A stretch of DNA of 64,000 nt from Butyribacter intestini (GTDB lineage Bacteria > Bacillota > Clostridia > Lachnospirales > Lachnospiraceae). Position numbers and translations under genes: made by a program. Under the pieces are notes generated by a model. That model had not been told where the DNA came from. It did not search any database and saw only the letters and a list, made by a program, of their open reading frames with translations. The stretch spans positions 186,001 to 250,000 of the forward strand of contig LLKB01000006.1 in the NCBI GenBank assembly GCA_001414325.1, read 5' to 3'. Shown here one piece after another: positions 8,986 through 17,305 of the stretch (the stretch's first letter is position 1; every line of letters begins with the position of its first letter).

Positions 8986-10047
8986 ATGTCAGGAGTAAAG
9001 AAAAATATTTTTAATGGTGCTTTTTTGTTGTTGGTGCTTCTTATCACGCTCTATTCGGTATTTCATGGAGAAAATCTTTCAGAGCTTCTAATTTATTTAA
9101 AGCAGGGAGATTTAAGATATTGGCTGCTCGGTGCGGTATTTGTTGTAGGATTTATCGAGTCAGAGTCGGTGATAATCTATTATATGATGAAAGTATTAGG
9201 CGAAAATGTAAAACTGACACATTGTTTTTTATATTCATTTGTCGGATTTTTCTTCTCGCTCATCACACCATCGGCTACGGGTGGCCAGCCGGCACAGCTT
9301 TACTTTATGAAAAAAGATAAACTGTCATTGCCTACATCGACAATGGTACTTCTTATAGTAACGATTACATATAAACTTGTACTTGTCGTGCTTGGTCTTG
9401 TTGTAATGATATTAAGACCTGAGCCTGTATGGAGACTTTTAAAACCGATATACGGCTGGTGTTATCTTGGAATTTTCTTGAATGTTGTGTGTGTTTTTGG
9501 TATGCTTATACTTGTATTTCATCCTACGCTCGCAAGTAATATTGTATTATTTTGCTTAAGATTGTTTGACAGGATATTTAAGAAAGATATGGAAAAAAAA
9601 TATGGCGGACGCCTGGAGAGAGCAATGGAAAAATACAGGTATGCGGCAGAATTTTTCTATAAAAATATAAAAGTTATAGTAAATGTATTTCTGATAACCT
9701 GCATGCAGAGATTTCTGCTGTTTGCAGTTACATATCTTGTATATAGGTCATTTTCACTCAACCTTGCCGGGGCAGGTGTGGTTATAACGCTCCAGGGAAT
9801 GATTTCTGTTGCAGTTGATATGCTTCCGTTACCGGGAGGACTTGGGATAAGCGAAAAATTATTTAAAGATATATTCTTGCAGATATGCACAAAAAAATAT
9901 ACGCTTCCTGTTATGATAGTCAGCAGGGGATTAAGTTTTTATGTTCAGCTTGGAATAAGTGCTGTAATGACGGTTGTTGCGTATCTTAGGATTGGGTCAG
10001 CAGATAAGATACTAAGCCTGAAACGGTTGTATTTTAGAAAGAAATGA
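8986..10047 (+). CDS. YbhN/AglD-type flippase-like integral membrane protein (second copy)
   Basis: A 353-residue paralogue of the protein at 4879 with the same two hallmarks, TPSATGGQPAQ and DMLPLPGGLGISE, and about eight spans. The ATG directly abuts the stop of the PAP2 gene and the 3' end overlaps the first possible ATG of the phosphatidylserine synthase gene, so these genes form one lipid operon. A role in moving a lipid or lipid-linked intermediate across the membrane is family-based inference. Confidence 0.85.
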   Translation: MSGVKKNIFNGAFLLLVLLITLYSVFHGENLSELLIYLKQGDLRYWLLGAVFVVGFIESESVIIYYMMKVLGENVKLTHCFLYSFVGFFFSLITPSATGGQPAQLYFMKKDKLSLPTSTMVLLIVTITYKLVLVVLGLVVMILRPEPVWRLLKPIYGWCYLGIFLNVVCVFGMLILVFHPTLASNIVLFCLRLFDRIFKKDMEKKYGGRLERAMEKYRYAAEFFYKNIKVIVNVFLITCMQRFLLFAVTYLVYRSFSLNLAGAGVVITLQGMISVAVDMLPLPGGLGISEKLFKDIFLQICTKKYTLPVMIVSRGLSFYVQLGISAVMTVVAYLRIGSADKILSLKRLYFRKK

Positions 10048-10055
10048 GGATTAAT

Positions 10056-10775
10056 ATGAAAGAGAATGTTGAAAAGAAAAAAATCACTGATAAGCTTATA
10101 GGAGTATATGATTATACAGTTATACTTACATATATAAGTCTTTTTATATCAGTTATAGGCATGACGCAGGCGATGAACGGAAGATTTAGGACGGCAGTTA
10201 CCTGTCTTGCACTTTCGGGACTTTGTGATATGTTTGACGGAAAGATAGCCAGAAGCAAAAAGAACAGGACAGACGATGAAAAGCTTTACGGTGTACAGAT
10301 AGACTCTCTCTGTGATGTAGTCTGCTTCGGTGTGTTTCCGGCACTTATATGTTTCCTTATAGGCGTGAGAGGACCGATAGGAATGTTTATTGTAGGATAT
10401 TATTGTGTATGCTCAGTTATAAGACTTGCATTTTTCAATGTACTTGAGACTAGGAGACAGCAGGTGGAGGAAGGAGCAAACAAGTATTATCACGGACTTC
10501 CGATAACATCAATGGCTATCGTACTTCCACTCGTATTTATGCTCCAGGTATTTGTTAGTGACAGGGCATTTGTGCTTGTGTTATATTTTGCCCTTGCGAT
10601 AGTTGGAACATTATTTATTGTTGATTTCAAACTAAAAAAACCGGATAATAAGACACTTGTATTTCTTGTTGTAGTGGTAGCGGCAGCAGTTATAATAGTC
10701 GTTTTATTTTCTAAATACAGAGTACCAAAGCCGCATTTCTTTGAGAAACCTTTATGGAAAATTTTTAGAGGATGA
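10056..10775 (+). CDS. pssA: CDP-diacylglycerol-serine O-phosphatidyltransferase
   Basis: The CDP-alcohol phosphatidyltransferase motif is complete: DGKIAR, then eleven residues later GVQIDSLCD, giving the D-G-A-R-G-D-D set of metal and CDP ligands. Seven or so membrane segments follow the usual PssA layout, within 239 residues. The gene next but one downstream step is phosphatidylserine decarboxylase, which fixes the substrate as serine. ATG 10056 (AGGA five bases upstream) is preferred over ATG 10044, which overlaps the previous stop codon. Confidence 0.9.
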   Translation: MKENVEKKKITDKLIGVYDYTVILTYISLFISVIGMTQAMNGRFRTAVTCLALSGLCDMFDGKIARSKKNRTDDEKLYGVQIDSLCDVVCFGVFPALICFLIGVRGPIGMFIVGYYCVCSVIRLAFFNVLETRRQQVEEGANKYYHGLPITSMAIVLPLVFMLQVFVSDRAFVLVLYFALAIVGTLFIVDFKLKKPDNKTLVFLVVVVAAAVIIVVLFSKYRVPKPHFFEKPLWKIFRG

Positions 10776-10849
10776 TATTGGGGAAGATGTGAAATAAAAA
10801 CAGTAGGTGGTACAGATGGCAAGTACCTATGTTAAAAATGGAGTAAAAA

Positions 10850-11710
10850 ATGGAATTTGAAAGAATAAATTGCAAATTACAGCAAAACAGTCAGGACAAA
10901 TTACTTGAAAAAATGTATAAAAGTGATATAGGAAAGCAGTTATTAAAGGTACTTACCGGCAGAGCCGTGTCTGAACTTGGCGGCAAGTTTATGGACAGCC
11001 CGCTTTCAGTACCGGTAATAAAGCCATTTATCGAAAAAAACAATATTGATATGTCACAGTATGAAGAAAAAGAATATAAAAGCTACAATGATTTTTTTAC
11101 CAGAAAGATTAAAGAGGGTGAGAGAGTCTTTGATTTGACACCGGAGTTTTTGTGTTCGCCATGTGACAGTAAACTTACGGTTTATAATATAGATGAAAAT
11201 TCAGAGTATGAGATTAAGGGCACAAAATATTCATTTGAAAGCCTTACAAGGAGCAAAAAGCTCGCTGATTATTACAACGGCGGTCATATGCTTGTTTTCA
11301 GGCTTTGCGTGGATGATTATCACAGATATTCATATGTGGATAATGGTTATCTCGGACCGGTAAGAAGAATAAACGGTGTTTATCATACAGTAAACCCTGT
11401 TGCTATAGAAGCAGGAAACGATATATACAAGGAAAATACAAGAGAGTGCAGCGTTCTGCACAGCGAGAATTTTGGAAAGATACTTCAGATAGAAGTAGGT
11501 GCGTTGATGGTTGGACGGATTGTCAACAATGATGAGAAATGTCATGTATCAAGAGGACAGGAGAAAGGTCGTTTTGAATTTGGCGGCTCTACGGTTATAC
11601 TTGCATTTGCAAAAGACATGGTAAAGATTAAGGATGAGATAATCAAAAACTCAGCAGAGGACTTTGAAACCATTGTAAAGATGGGGGATGTTATCGGAGA
11701 GAAATTTTAA
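10850..11710 (+). CDS. psd: Phosphatidylserine decarboxylase proenzyme
   Basis: A 286-residue pyruvoyl enzyme that converts phosphatidylserine to phosphatidylethanolamine. The self-cleavage motif is FGGST near residue 245, the site where the Gly-Ser bond breaks and the Ser becomes pyruvoyl. FRLCVDDYHRYSYVD and the VGALMVGRI segment are typical. It lies 75 bases after pssA, giving a complete PS to PE pathway. An AACACTAT/ATAGTGTT hairpin without a T-run follows the stop (11709-11738). Confidence 0.95.
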   Translation: MEFERINCKLQQNSQDKLLEKMYKSDIGKQLLKVLTGRAVSELGGKFMDSPLSVPVIKPFIEKNNIDMSQYEEKEYKSYNDFFTRKIKEGERVFDLTPEFLCSPCDSKLTVYNIDENSEYEIKGTKYSFESLTRSKKLADYYNGGHMLVFRLCVDDYHRYSYVDNGYLGPVRRINGVYHTVNPVAIEAGNDIYKENTRECSVLHSENFGKILQIEVGALMVGRIVNNDEKCHVSRGQEKGRFEFGGSTVILAFAKDMVKIKDEIIKNSAEDFETIVKMGDVIGEKF

Positions 11711-11811
11711 CACTATCAGGTAAGTACACAATAGTGTTATGTGCAAGCAGCAAAGCGGATTGCTAATATACGCCTGACAAGAGATAGAGAGATTAAAAAG
11801 GAGCAAGATAG

Positions 11812-13482
11812 ATGGAAACACCAATCTGTGATTTTGTGAAAGAATACGCCGACAACGGCTTTTCAAGATTTCATATGCCGGGGCATAAGGGCAGAAAATT
11901 TATTGGTTGTGAGAAATACGACATAACGGAGATAGATGGTGCAGATGTATTAAGCCATGCAGATGGAATAATAAAGAAAAGTCAGGAAAATGCGGCAAAA
12001 CTATTTGGAAGTGGTGCTTCTTTTTATTCAACAGAAGGCTCCTCACAGTGCATAAAAACTATGCTTGCCGTTGTTTTTGCCGACTACAGAAGAAAGTTTT
12101 TGTATGAAAAAACAGACAAGCCGGAAAATCTTAGTGAAGCTAAAAAAACAGATAAGTCGGAAAAGCTTTGTGAAAACAAAAATACAAGTGCGAGGCCTTT
12201 TTGTGAGAATGAGATAATTGAAAAGCCAGAAGCAATAACAGAGCGTGCATATGTACTTGCAGCAAGAAATGTCCACAAGTCTATGATAGATGCACTTGCA
12301 CTTCTTGACCTTGATGTGGAATTTATCTATCCCAAAGATGCGGACAGCATATGTGTGAGTATGGTGACACCGGCGGACATTATGGAATATCTTGAAAAAG
12401 TATCAGACAATACAGAAATAAAGACAGAAGAAGTTAAAAAAATATTAGACATTGCAGAAATAAAGACGGAGGAAGTTGAAAGAAAATCAGACAATGCCGA
12501 AAGGGATGATATAAAGTTATCAGATACAGAGCGAAAGAACATATGTGGAAAAGATAATAAAAGAAATATGCTGCCGATGGCAGTATATATAACTTCTCCT
12601 GATTATCTTGGAAATACCGCCGATATAGAGGGAATATCAAAAGTATGTGAAAAATATGACATTCCATTAATTGTCGACAATGCACACGGGGCATATCAGG
12701 CATTTCTTGATGAGGAAAAATACGGAAACATTCATCCGATAAAAAGCGGAGCAGCCATATGTTGTGATTCGGCACACAAGACACTTCCGGTTTTGACAGG
12801 CGGAGCGTATATCCATGTTTCAAGAAAATATAAGGAAAGATTTGCACCTTATGTCGCATCCTACATGACAATGTTTGGCTCGACAAGTCCTTCATATCTG
12901 ATAATGCAGTCACTTGATATGTGTAACAGATATATTGATGAAAAAATCAGACATGAATTAAGTGAATGTATCGGACGGATAGAAAAGACAAAAAAAGTTC
13001 TTGTTGAAAATAATGTAAAACTTATGGAAACAGAGCCGCTTAAGATAGTTATAGATACTGCGGCAGCAGGTATGGAGGGTGGGAAACTCGCCGAAGAACT
13101 TAGAAAATATAAGATAGAATGTGAATATGCAGACAAATATTTTGTTGTATTGATGATAACACCGCAGAATGATGAGAAAGATTTTGAACGGCTTGAAAAG
13201 TGGGCAGTTAAAACTAAGTATAAAAGAGTGGCGAAAAAGAAAATAGAACCTAAAAAACTTATATTGCACAGGGCAGAAAGAGTGATGAGCATAAGAAAAG
13301 CGGCATTTTCGCCGTACAGGAAAATAAAAGTTTCTGATGCCGGTGGCAGTATATGTGCATCACAGACAATAGCGTGTCCTCCGGCAATCCCTATAGCCGT
13401 GTGCGGCGAGAGGATAGACCAAAATATGATAAGTATATTTGAGGAGTACGGAATAGACTATGTAAATGTTGTAAGTTATTGA
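11812..13482 (+). CDS. Orn/Lys/Arg-type PLP decarboxylase with charged insertions
   Basis: The fold-type I decarboxylase is shown by FHMPGHKG near the start, the PLP aspartate region PLIVDNAHGA and the PLP lysine in DSAHKTLPVLTGGAY. The C-terminal domain ends at residue 556, longer than the roughly 470-490 residues usual for the short SpeA/YaaO-like class. The excess lies in two hydrophilic Lys/Glu/Asp-rich insertions (about residues 98-145 and 190-255) made of short tandem repeats. Arginine, lysine and ornithine cannot be distinguished by eye. The start at 11812 has AAGGAG about 10 bases upstream. Confidence 0.88.
   Translation: METPICDFVKEYADNGFSRFHMPGHKGRKFIGCEKYDITEIDGADVLSHADGIIKKSQENAAKLFGSGASFYSTEGSSQCIKTMLAVVFADYRRKFLYEKTDKPENLSEAKKTDKSEKLCENKNTSARPFCENEIIEKPEAITERAYVLAARNVHKSMIDALALLDLDVEFIYPKDADSICVSMVTPADIMEYLEKVSDNTEIKTEEVKKILDIAEIKTEEVERKSDNAERDDIKLSDTERKNICGKDNKRNMLPMAVYITSPDYLGNTADIEGISKVCEKYDIPLIVDNAHGAYQAFLDEEKYGNIHPIKSGAAICCDSAHKTLPVLTGGAYIHVSRKYKERFAPYVASYMTMFGSTSPSYLIMQSLDMCNRYIDEKIRHELSECIGRIEKTKKVLVENNVKLMETEPLKIVIDTAAAGMEGGKLAEELRKYKIECEYADKYFVVLMITPQNDEKDFERLEKWAVKTKYKRVAKKKIEPKKLILHRAERVMSIRKAAFSPYRKIKVSDAGGSICASQTIACPPAIPIAVCGERIDQNMISIFEEYGIDYVNVVSY
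12109..12180 (+). repeat. Two 36-base in-frame tandem repeats in the decarboxylase gene
   Basis: Two adjacent units of 36 bases encode KTDKPENLSEAK and KTDKSEKLCENK. They keep the reading frame and add a charged loop absent from typical members of the family. Confidence 0.7.
12400..12504 (+). repeat. About 2.5 copies of a 42-base in-frame tandem repeat in the decarboxylase gene
   Basis: Units at 12400-12441 and 12442-12483 encode VSDNTEIKTEEVKK and ILDIAEIKTEEVER, and a partial third unit (KSDNAER) follows. The repeats are exact multiples of three and lie in the second hydrophilic insertion. Confidence 0.75.
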
Positions 13483-13510
13483 TTAGGTAATTGCGAAAGG
13501 CGGATTAAAG

Positions 13511-14707
13511 ATGAACATTTTATTTCCAACATGGAAAAGTTTTGGAGTTGAAGATATAAAAGAGACATTTGAAGAATTGGGACATAAGGTATCTTTATAT
13601 GAAAGAGAACCGAAAAATTATCGCATTGACCCAAGATACAAATCAGAAATAAAAAAATATATTAAAGAAAATGACATAGATGCTGTGTTTACATCAAATT
13701 ATTATCCGGTTATATCAGATGGCTGCAATGACATTAAGATACCGTATCTTTCATGGTGTTATGACAGCCCGCTTATACTTACATATTCAAAATCAGTCTT
13801 TAACGAGGTAAACAGGATTTTTATATTTGATTCGCTGATGGTTCAGGAACTTAGAAATCTGGGTGTGAAAAATGTCTGGTATATGCCTATGGCAGTGAAT
13901 GAAAAAAGGCTTGCAGATTTAAGTATTTCACCGCAGGACAGAAAGATTGTTGAGAGTGATGTTTCATTTGTCGGCAGGCTTTATACGGAGGAACACAATC
14001 TTTATGACAGAATGGAACCAAAACTTGATGATTATACAAAAGGCTATCTTGAGGGGATAATGGAGTCGCAGAGAATGATATACGGCTACACATTTATTGA
14101 AGAACTCCTAACACCTGATATAGTGGAAAAAATGATGGCTGCAATGCCTATAAAAGTGCAGGAAAACGGGATGGAGAGTATAGAATATATCTATGCAAAT
14201 TATTTTTTATGCCGCAAAATGACACAGCTTGACAGAACGGAGATATTCAGTTATTTAGGTGAGAAACTTCATGAAATAAAGCTTGAAAACGGAAGAAATA
14301 TAGCTCCAATGAAACTTTACACATCAGAGCCGACACCACAGTTAAAGGGAATAAAAAACATGGGCGAAGTCCACTATATGTATGAAATGCCGCTTGTATT
14401 TAAGTACAGTAAGATAAATCTCAACATCACGCTAAGAAGCATAAGAAACGGAATACCGCTTCGTGCAATGGATATAATGGGTGCAGGAGGATTCTTGCTG
14501 ACAAATTATCAGAATGATTTTTCAATGCACTTTGTGGATGGGGAAGATTATGTTAGTTACAGTGACAGAGAAGATATGCTTAACAAGATAAAATATTATC
14601 TTGAACATGAAGACGAGAGAAAGATGATAGCAGAAAACGGATGCAGAAAGGTGAGAGAGGAGCATACATATACACAGAGGCTGTCGGAGATAATTGGGAG
14701 TATTTAA
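13511..14707 (+). CDS. CgeB/DUF3880-like glycosyltransferase
   Basis: A 398-residue GT-B type protein. The N-terminal half (YLSWCYDSPLILTY, IFDSLMVQELRNLGVKNVWYMPMAVN) matches the CgeB/DUF3880 pattern. The C-terminal part (INITLRSIRNGIPLRAMDIMGAGGFLLTNYQ, split here by its GIPLRAMD core) is the glycosyl transferase group 1 nucleotide-sugar site. The acceptor is unknown. It has a short 28-base spacing to the decarboxylase and AAAGGCGG before its ATG. It borders the agr island. Confidence 0.8.
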   Translation: MNILFPTWKSFGVEDIKETFEELGHKVSLYEREPKNYRIDPRYKSEIKKYIKENDIDAVFTSNYYPVISDGCNDIKIPYLSWCYDSPLILTYSKSVFNEVNRIFIFDSLMVQELRNLGVKNVWYMPMAVNEKRLADLSISPQDRKIVESDVSFVGRLYTEEHNLYDRMEPKLDDYTKGYLEGIMESQRMIYGYTFIEELLTPDIVEKMMAAMPIKVQENGMESIEYIYANYFLCRKMTQLDRTEIFSYLGEKLHEIKLENGRNIAPMKLYTSEPTPQLKGIKNMGEVHYMYEMPLVFKYSKINLNITLRSIRNGIPLRAMDIMGAGGFLLTNYQNDFSMHFVDGEDYVSYSDREDMLNKIKYYLEHEDERKMIAENGCRKVREEHTYTQRLSEIIGSI

Positions 14708-14824
14708 CACTATGATGCAGAACTTGTCAAACGAGGGGTGAGAGCAGAAAACATCCATCACTATGGTTTTGCGTTTAGAGGTAAAGAGGTGCTAATAGAC
14801 GGACGGTAGATGTTTTCGGAACAG

Positions 14825-14894
14825 TTCCCAAATCTGCAATAAAATTCCCAAATCTGCAATATCTATTGAAAAGATAAATGATAAATGGTATCTT
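14825..14894 (+). promoter_or_regulatory. Promoter of agrB with paired LytTR/VirR-box-like direct repeats
   Basis: Two identical 16-mers, TTCCCAAATCTGCAAT, lie at 14825-14840 and 14845-14860, a period of 20 bases or two helical turns. Five bases later comes TTGAAA (14866-14871), a 17-base spacer, and TATCTT (14889-14894). The repeat pattern CCCA..T.TGCA resembles the C. perfringens VirR box, the target of a LytTR regulator. The binding role is inferred. Confidence 0.75.
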
Positions 14895-14924
14895 CTGGTA
14901 AATCAAACAGGAGGTATTTGAGGG

Positions 14925-15503
14925 ATGATTGACAGATATATAAATCTTTTGATAGACAGAGGAATAATATGGCAGGGAGAAGAAGAAATATATAAGTATA
15001 AACTGACTTGTTTTCTTGAAAAAACATTTACGATAAGTATAATGATATTGATAAGTCTGATTTTCAGACAGACCATCAGTATTGTTATGTTTATCGTATC
15101 TTTTTTTTGGCTGAGAAGCAGAATGGGTGGCTTTCATCTTGATTCTTTTAAGGGGTGCTTTGTAGGCACCATAGGCACAGAGATAGTGCTTATACTTCTG
15201 ATAAAATATCGTGTCGTACCGCTCATTATATCGGAAATATTGTCTGCAATCGCGGCAGTTATCATCTTTATTTTAGGGGCATCAAACCATCCCAATATGA
15301 ATTATGACAAAGACGAATACCGTTTCAATAAAAAATATGCAAGACTTATAGTAATCGTAGAATTTTCGGCAATTCTCTTTTTTATCGGATTAGATGTATC
15401 AGAAATATATATCCAGGCAGTGGAATATTCGATTATACTTTCAGCGGTACTTCTTGTGATGGCATTTACAATGGGTCAGCATAAAAAAGTTTATTATTCA
15501 TAA
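14925..15503 (+). CDS. agrB: AgrB-type membrane peptidase/processing protein
   Basis: A 192-residue membrane protein with about five or six spans. AgrB enzymes cut the AgrD precursor and form the thiolactone autoinducer. The catalytic pair is visible as His71 and Cys78 within GGFHLDSFKGC, the seven-residue spacing of the S. aureus pair. The ATG follows AGGAGGTATTTGAGGG. The partner precursor gene is at 15781 and has its own promoter. Kinase and regulator genes lie 7 kb downstream. Confidence 0.9.
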   Translation: MIDRYINLLIDRGIIWQGEEEIYKYKLTCFLEKTFTISIMILISLIFRQTISIVMFIVSFFWLRSRMGGFHLDSFKGCFVGTIGTEIVLILLIKYRVVPLIISEILSAIAAVIIFILGASNHPNMNYDKDEYRFNKKYARLIVIVEFSAILFFIGLDVSEIYIQAVEYSIILSAVLLVMAFTMGQHKKVYYS

Positions 15504-15527
15504 AAAAATTGTAATTTCGACAAAAAA

Positions 15528-15597
15528 TTCCCAAATATGCAATAAAATTTCCAAATCTGCAATATCTATTGAAAAGTGAAAAATTAAGTGATATTTT
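15528..15597 (+). promoter_or_regulatory. Promoter of the agrD transcript with paired direct repeats
   Basis: TTCCCAAATATGCAAT (15528-15543) and TTTCCAAATCTGCAAT (15548-15563) repeat with the same 20-base period as before agrB. ATCTA, TTGAAA (15569-15574), a 17-base spacer and TATTTT (15592-15597) follow. The architecture duplicates the agrB promoter base for base through the -35 element, so both should answer to the same regulator. Confidence 0.75.
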
Positions 15598-15602
15598 TCT
15601 AT

Positions 15603-15751
15603 TGCAGCGAAGATGAAGAAATTAAAGAGAAATTAATTTTAGTATGTAATCGCTGCACTGTGGGTCATAAAAAATGATGTGCCGGCAGAGATTTTTGTGA
15701 TTTTGTGGGATGAAAACAGGAGAAAGACATTATCATAGATTTGTGACCCAC
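15603..15751 (+). other. Structured 5' leader of agrD (two large stem-loops)
   Basis: The predicted transcript starts near 15603. Stem 1 pairs TGCAGCGA (15603-15610) with TCGCTGCA (15650-15657). Stem 2 pairs GTGGGTCA (15660-15667) with TGACCCAC (15744-15751). Together they fill almost the whole leader up to the agrD ribosome binding site AAGGAGA (15764-15770). No open reading frame with a good start was seen in it. It may be a folded leader or a regulatory RNA. Confidence 0.55.
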
Positions 15752-15780
15752 CAATACAGAAGAAAGGAGAGTATAAGATT

Positions 15781-15921
15781 ATGGGAATTAAAGACAGTGC
15801 ATTAAAAATTTCTGGTTCTGTTCTTAAGAAGATGGTTGAAAAAGAACAGCAGAAGAAACCAGGATGTATGGGATTTTTGCATCAGCCTAAAAGACCGGCA
15901 ACACTTAAAAAGATAAAGTAA
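15781..15921 (+). CDS. agrD: AgrD-like cyclic lactone autoinducer peptide precursor (46 aa)
   Basis: A 46-codon gene with AAGGAGA ten bases before its ATG. The product has an amphipathic N-terminal leader (about residues 1-28, rich in Lys), then PGCMGFLHQPKRP, then a basic tail. The pattern Cys-x3-hydrophobic followed by QPK-x-P is typical of clostridial AgrD, so the signal is predicted as a five-residue thiolactone CMGFL with a short N-terminal tail. It follows agrB. The exact processing ends are not determinable from sequence. Confidence 0.88.
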   Translation: MGIKDSALKISGSVLKKMVEKEQQKKPGCMGFLHQPKRPATLKKIK

Positions 15922-15940
15922 TAGCTGCTAAAAATTAAAG

Positions 15941-15984
15941 AAGAACCTCTCACCTTTTACCTCTACCCAGGTGAGGGAGTTCTT
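15941..15984 (+). terminator. Hairpin between agrD and the secreted-protein gene
   Basis: AAGAAC plus CTCACCT (15941-15955) pair with AGGTGAG plus GTTCTT (15969-15984) around a small internal bulge. No T-run follows, so it is more likely a partial terminator or RNA-stability element that lets some transcription pass into the cargo genes. Confidence 0.45.
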
Positions 15985-16015
15985 GATGGGATGGGTAGAA
16001 GAAAAGGAGTATTCT

Positions 16016-16429
16016 ATGAATGATAGAATAAAGAAATTGGTTGCCAAAAGTACTATAATTGCATTGTGTGCATCAGTATTGGCGGGAAGTTCTGCATTTG
16101 CAAAAAATGGAGACATTAATAATATTAAGGTGAAATACGGTAATGGTGAAGAAGCAGCTAGTACATTGACAAAAAATGTTAGTAGACGAAATGGTTTTGT
16201 CAATTTGAAGGAGGATGCTAACAGTCGATGGATTACGGCAAGAATGAAAAAAGGAAAAAAAGTAAAAAAAAGTTATGTTGCCGGATCAGTAGTTTTACAG
16301 GAAGGTACGAGTGCTACATTTACCAATAGCGGAGTTGCTAATACTAATTACACATTATATATTACACGGACATATAAGGGGAATAATCCTGTTTCATATG
16401 TTAATGGGTATTGGAGAGCTGATTATTAA
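16016..16429 (+). CDS. Small secreted protein of the agr cassette
   Basis: The 137-residue product from ATG 16016 (AAAAGGAG six bases upstream) begins with a clear Sec signal peptide: basic start, hydrophobic core and SSAFA before Lys. The mature part is about 105 residues, basic, rich in Lys, Asn, Thr and Gly, and ends in SYVNGYWRADY; it has no cysteine. The profile (secreted, ending in a G-Y-W motif, next to an ABC transporter) recalls DUF2712 or lactococcin-972-like small proteins, but I cannot assign it. A GTG at 15971 would hide the signal peptide and lies in the hairpin, so it was rejected. Confidence 0.75.
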   Translation: MNDRIKKLVAKSTIIALCASVLAGSSAFAKNGDINNIKVKYGNGEEAASTLTKNVSRRNGFVNLKEDANSRWITARMKKGKKVKKSYVAGSVVLQEGTSATFTNSGVANTNYTLYITRTYKGNNPVSYVNGYWRADY

Positions 16430-16480
16430 AAGTGTTGTGATTTTTTAATTAGTTTTGTTAATTACAGACAGGGGGACAAG

Positions 16481-17305
16481 ATGAAAACGATTACTAAAGA
16501 AAGAATAAAAAATCCATTTTTATTTATTGCCGTTTTATCATTGATTACAGTTTTAATAGTTTCGTGGTTGTTTGGAAGTGAATTTCTAACGGTTATAACA
16601 TACAGCGAGGATTATATAAAAGCTAATGGTGGAATGTCAAAAAAAGAATATCTTAATATGATATTGCCGCAGATATTGTCATGGGAAAATTCATGGATGG
16701 GTGCTTTTACATATCTTGTAAATTTTTTTACCTTGTTCCCTTGTTTGGTTGTTTTGGAATTTTCAAAAGAACTAAAGGGATATTTTCCCCATGCAGTGAT
16801 TTATATGAAAAACGGAAATATGTCAATAAGAAAAGCGTGCATATTTTATGCAATACTTGGCGGAATTGTAGTATCGGTGTCATTGCTTCTTGGAGACATT
16901 ATGCTTGCTCCGTTTGCTAAGGCGGCACTTACGGATATTGGTGGGGCAGATGATTTTTTTCCTAAAAATTTTTATGTACTTCATCCTTTTTTTGTTTTTA
17001 ATACTCTTGCATGTACAATATATTTTTTAGCAGGTTTTGCTTTTGCCTTTATGGCATGTAGTGTTGCAATATGGAAGAATGATGCAGTTTTTATATTAGG
17101 CATTCCGTTTTTATTTTATCATTTGGAAAACTTTATTTCATCACAACTTGGTGGTTTTATGCCGTTATGGTCTGCTGATAGTATAGTTGCATTTAATACA
17201 CCACATAACATTTTAGAGCTTTCATTGCCGTTGCTGATAATAATAGGGATAAGTATTGTGATGATTGAGGTAAAAATACATTCCAGGAGAGGAGTGATTG
17301 AATAA
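16481..17305 (+). CDS. ABC transporter permease of the agr cassette
   Basis: A 274-residue membrane protein with about six spans (near residues 12-32, 78-98, 128-150, 172-200, 205-222 and 242-262). It overlaps the ATP-binding gene by one base, which marks the two as a transporter pair. GGGGG lies shortly before the ATG. It is ABC-2-like in size and layout. Export of, or immunity to, the secreted protein encoded just upstream is inferred from context only. Confidence 0.75.
   Translation: MKTITKERIKNPFLFIAVLSLITVLIVSWLFGSEFLTVITYSEDYIKANGGMSKKEYLNMILPQILSWENSWMGAFTYLVNFFTLFPCLVVLEFSKELKGYFPHAVIYMKNGNMSIRKACIFYAILGGIVVSVSLLLGDIMLAPFAKAALTDIGGADDFFPKNFYVLHPFFVFNTLACTIYFLAGFAFAFMACSVAIWKNDAVFILGIPFLFYHLENFISSQLGGFMPLWSADSIVAFNTPHNILELSLPLLIIIGISIVMIEVKIHSRRGVIE

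Noticed and set aside
11709-11738. Hairpin after psd as a terminator
   Set aside because: An 8-bp stem without any following T-run; noted in the psd entry only.
15971-16015. GTG start at 15971 for the secreted protein
   Set aside because: It would place 15 residues before the signal peptide and begin inside the hairpin; ATG 16016 has the better ribosome binding site.
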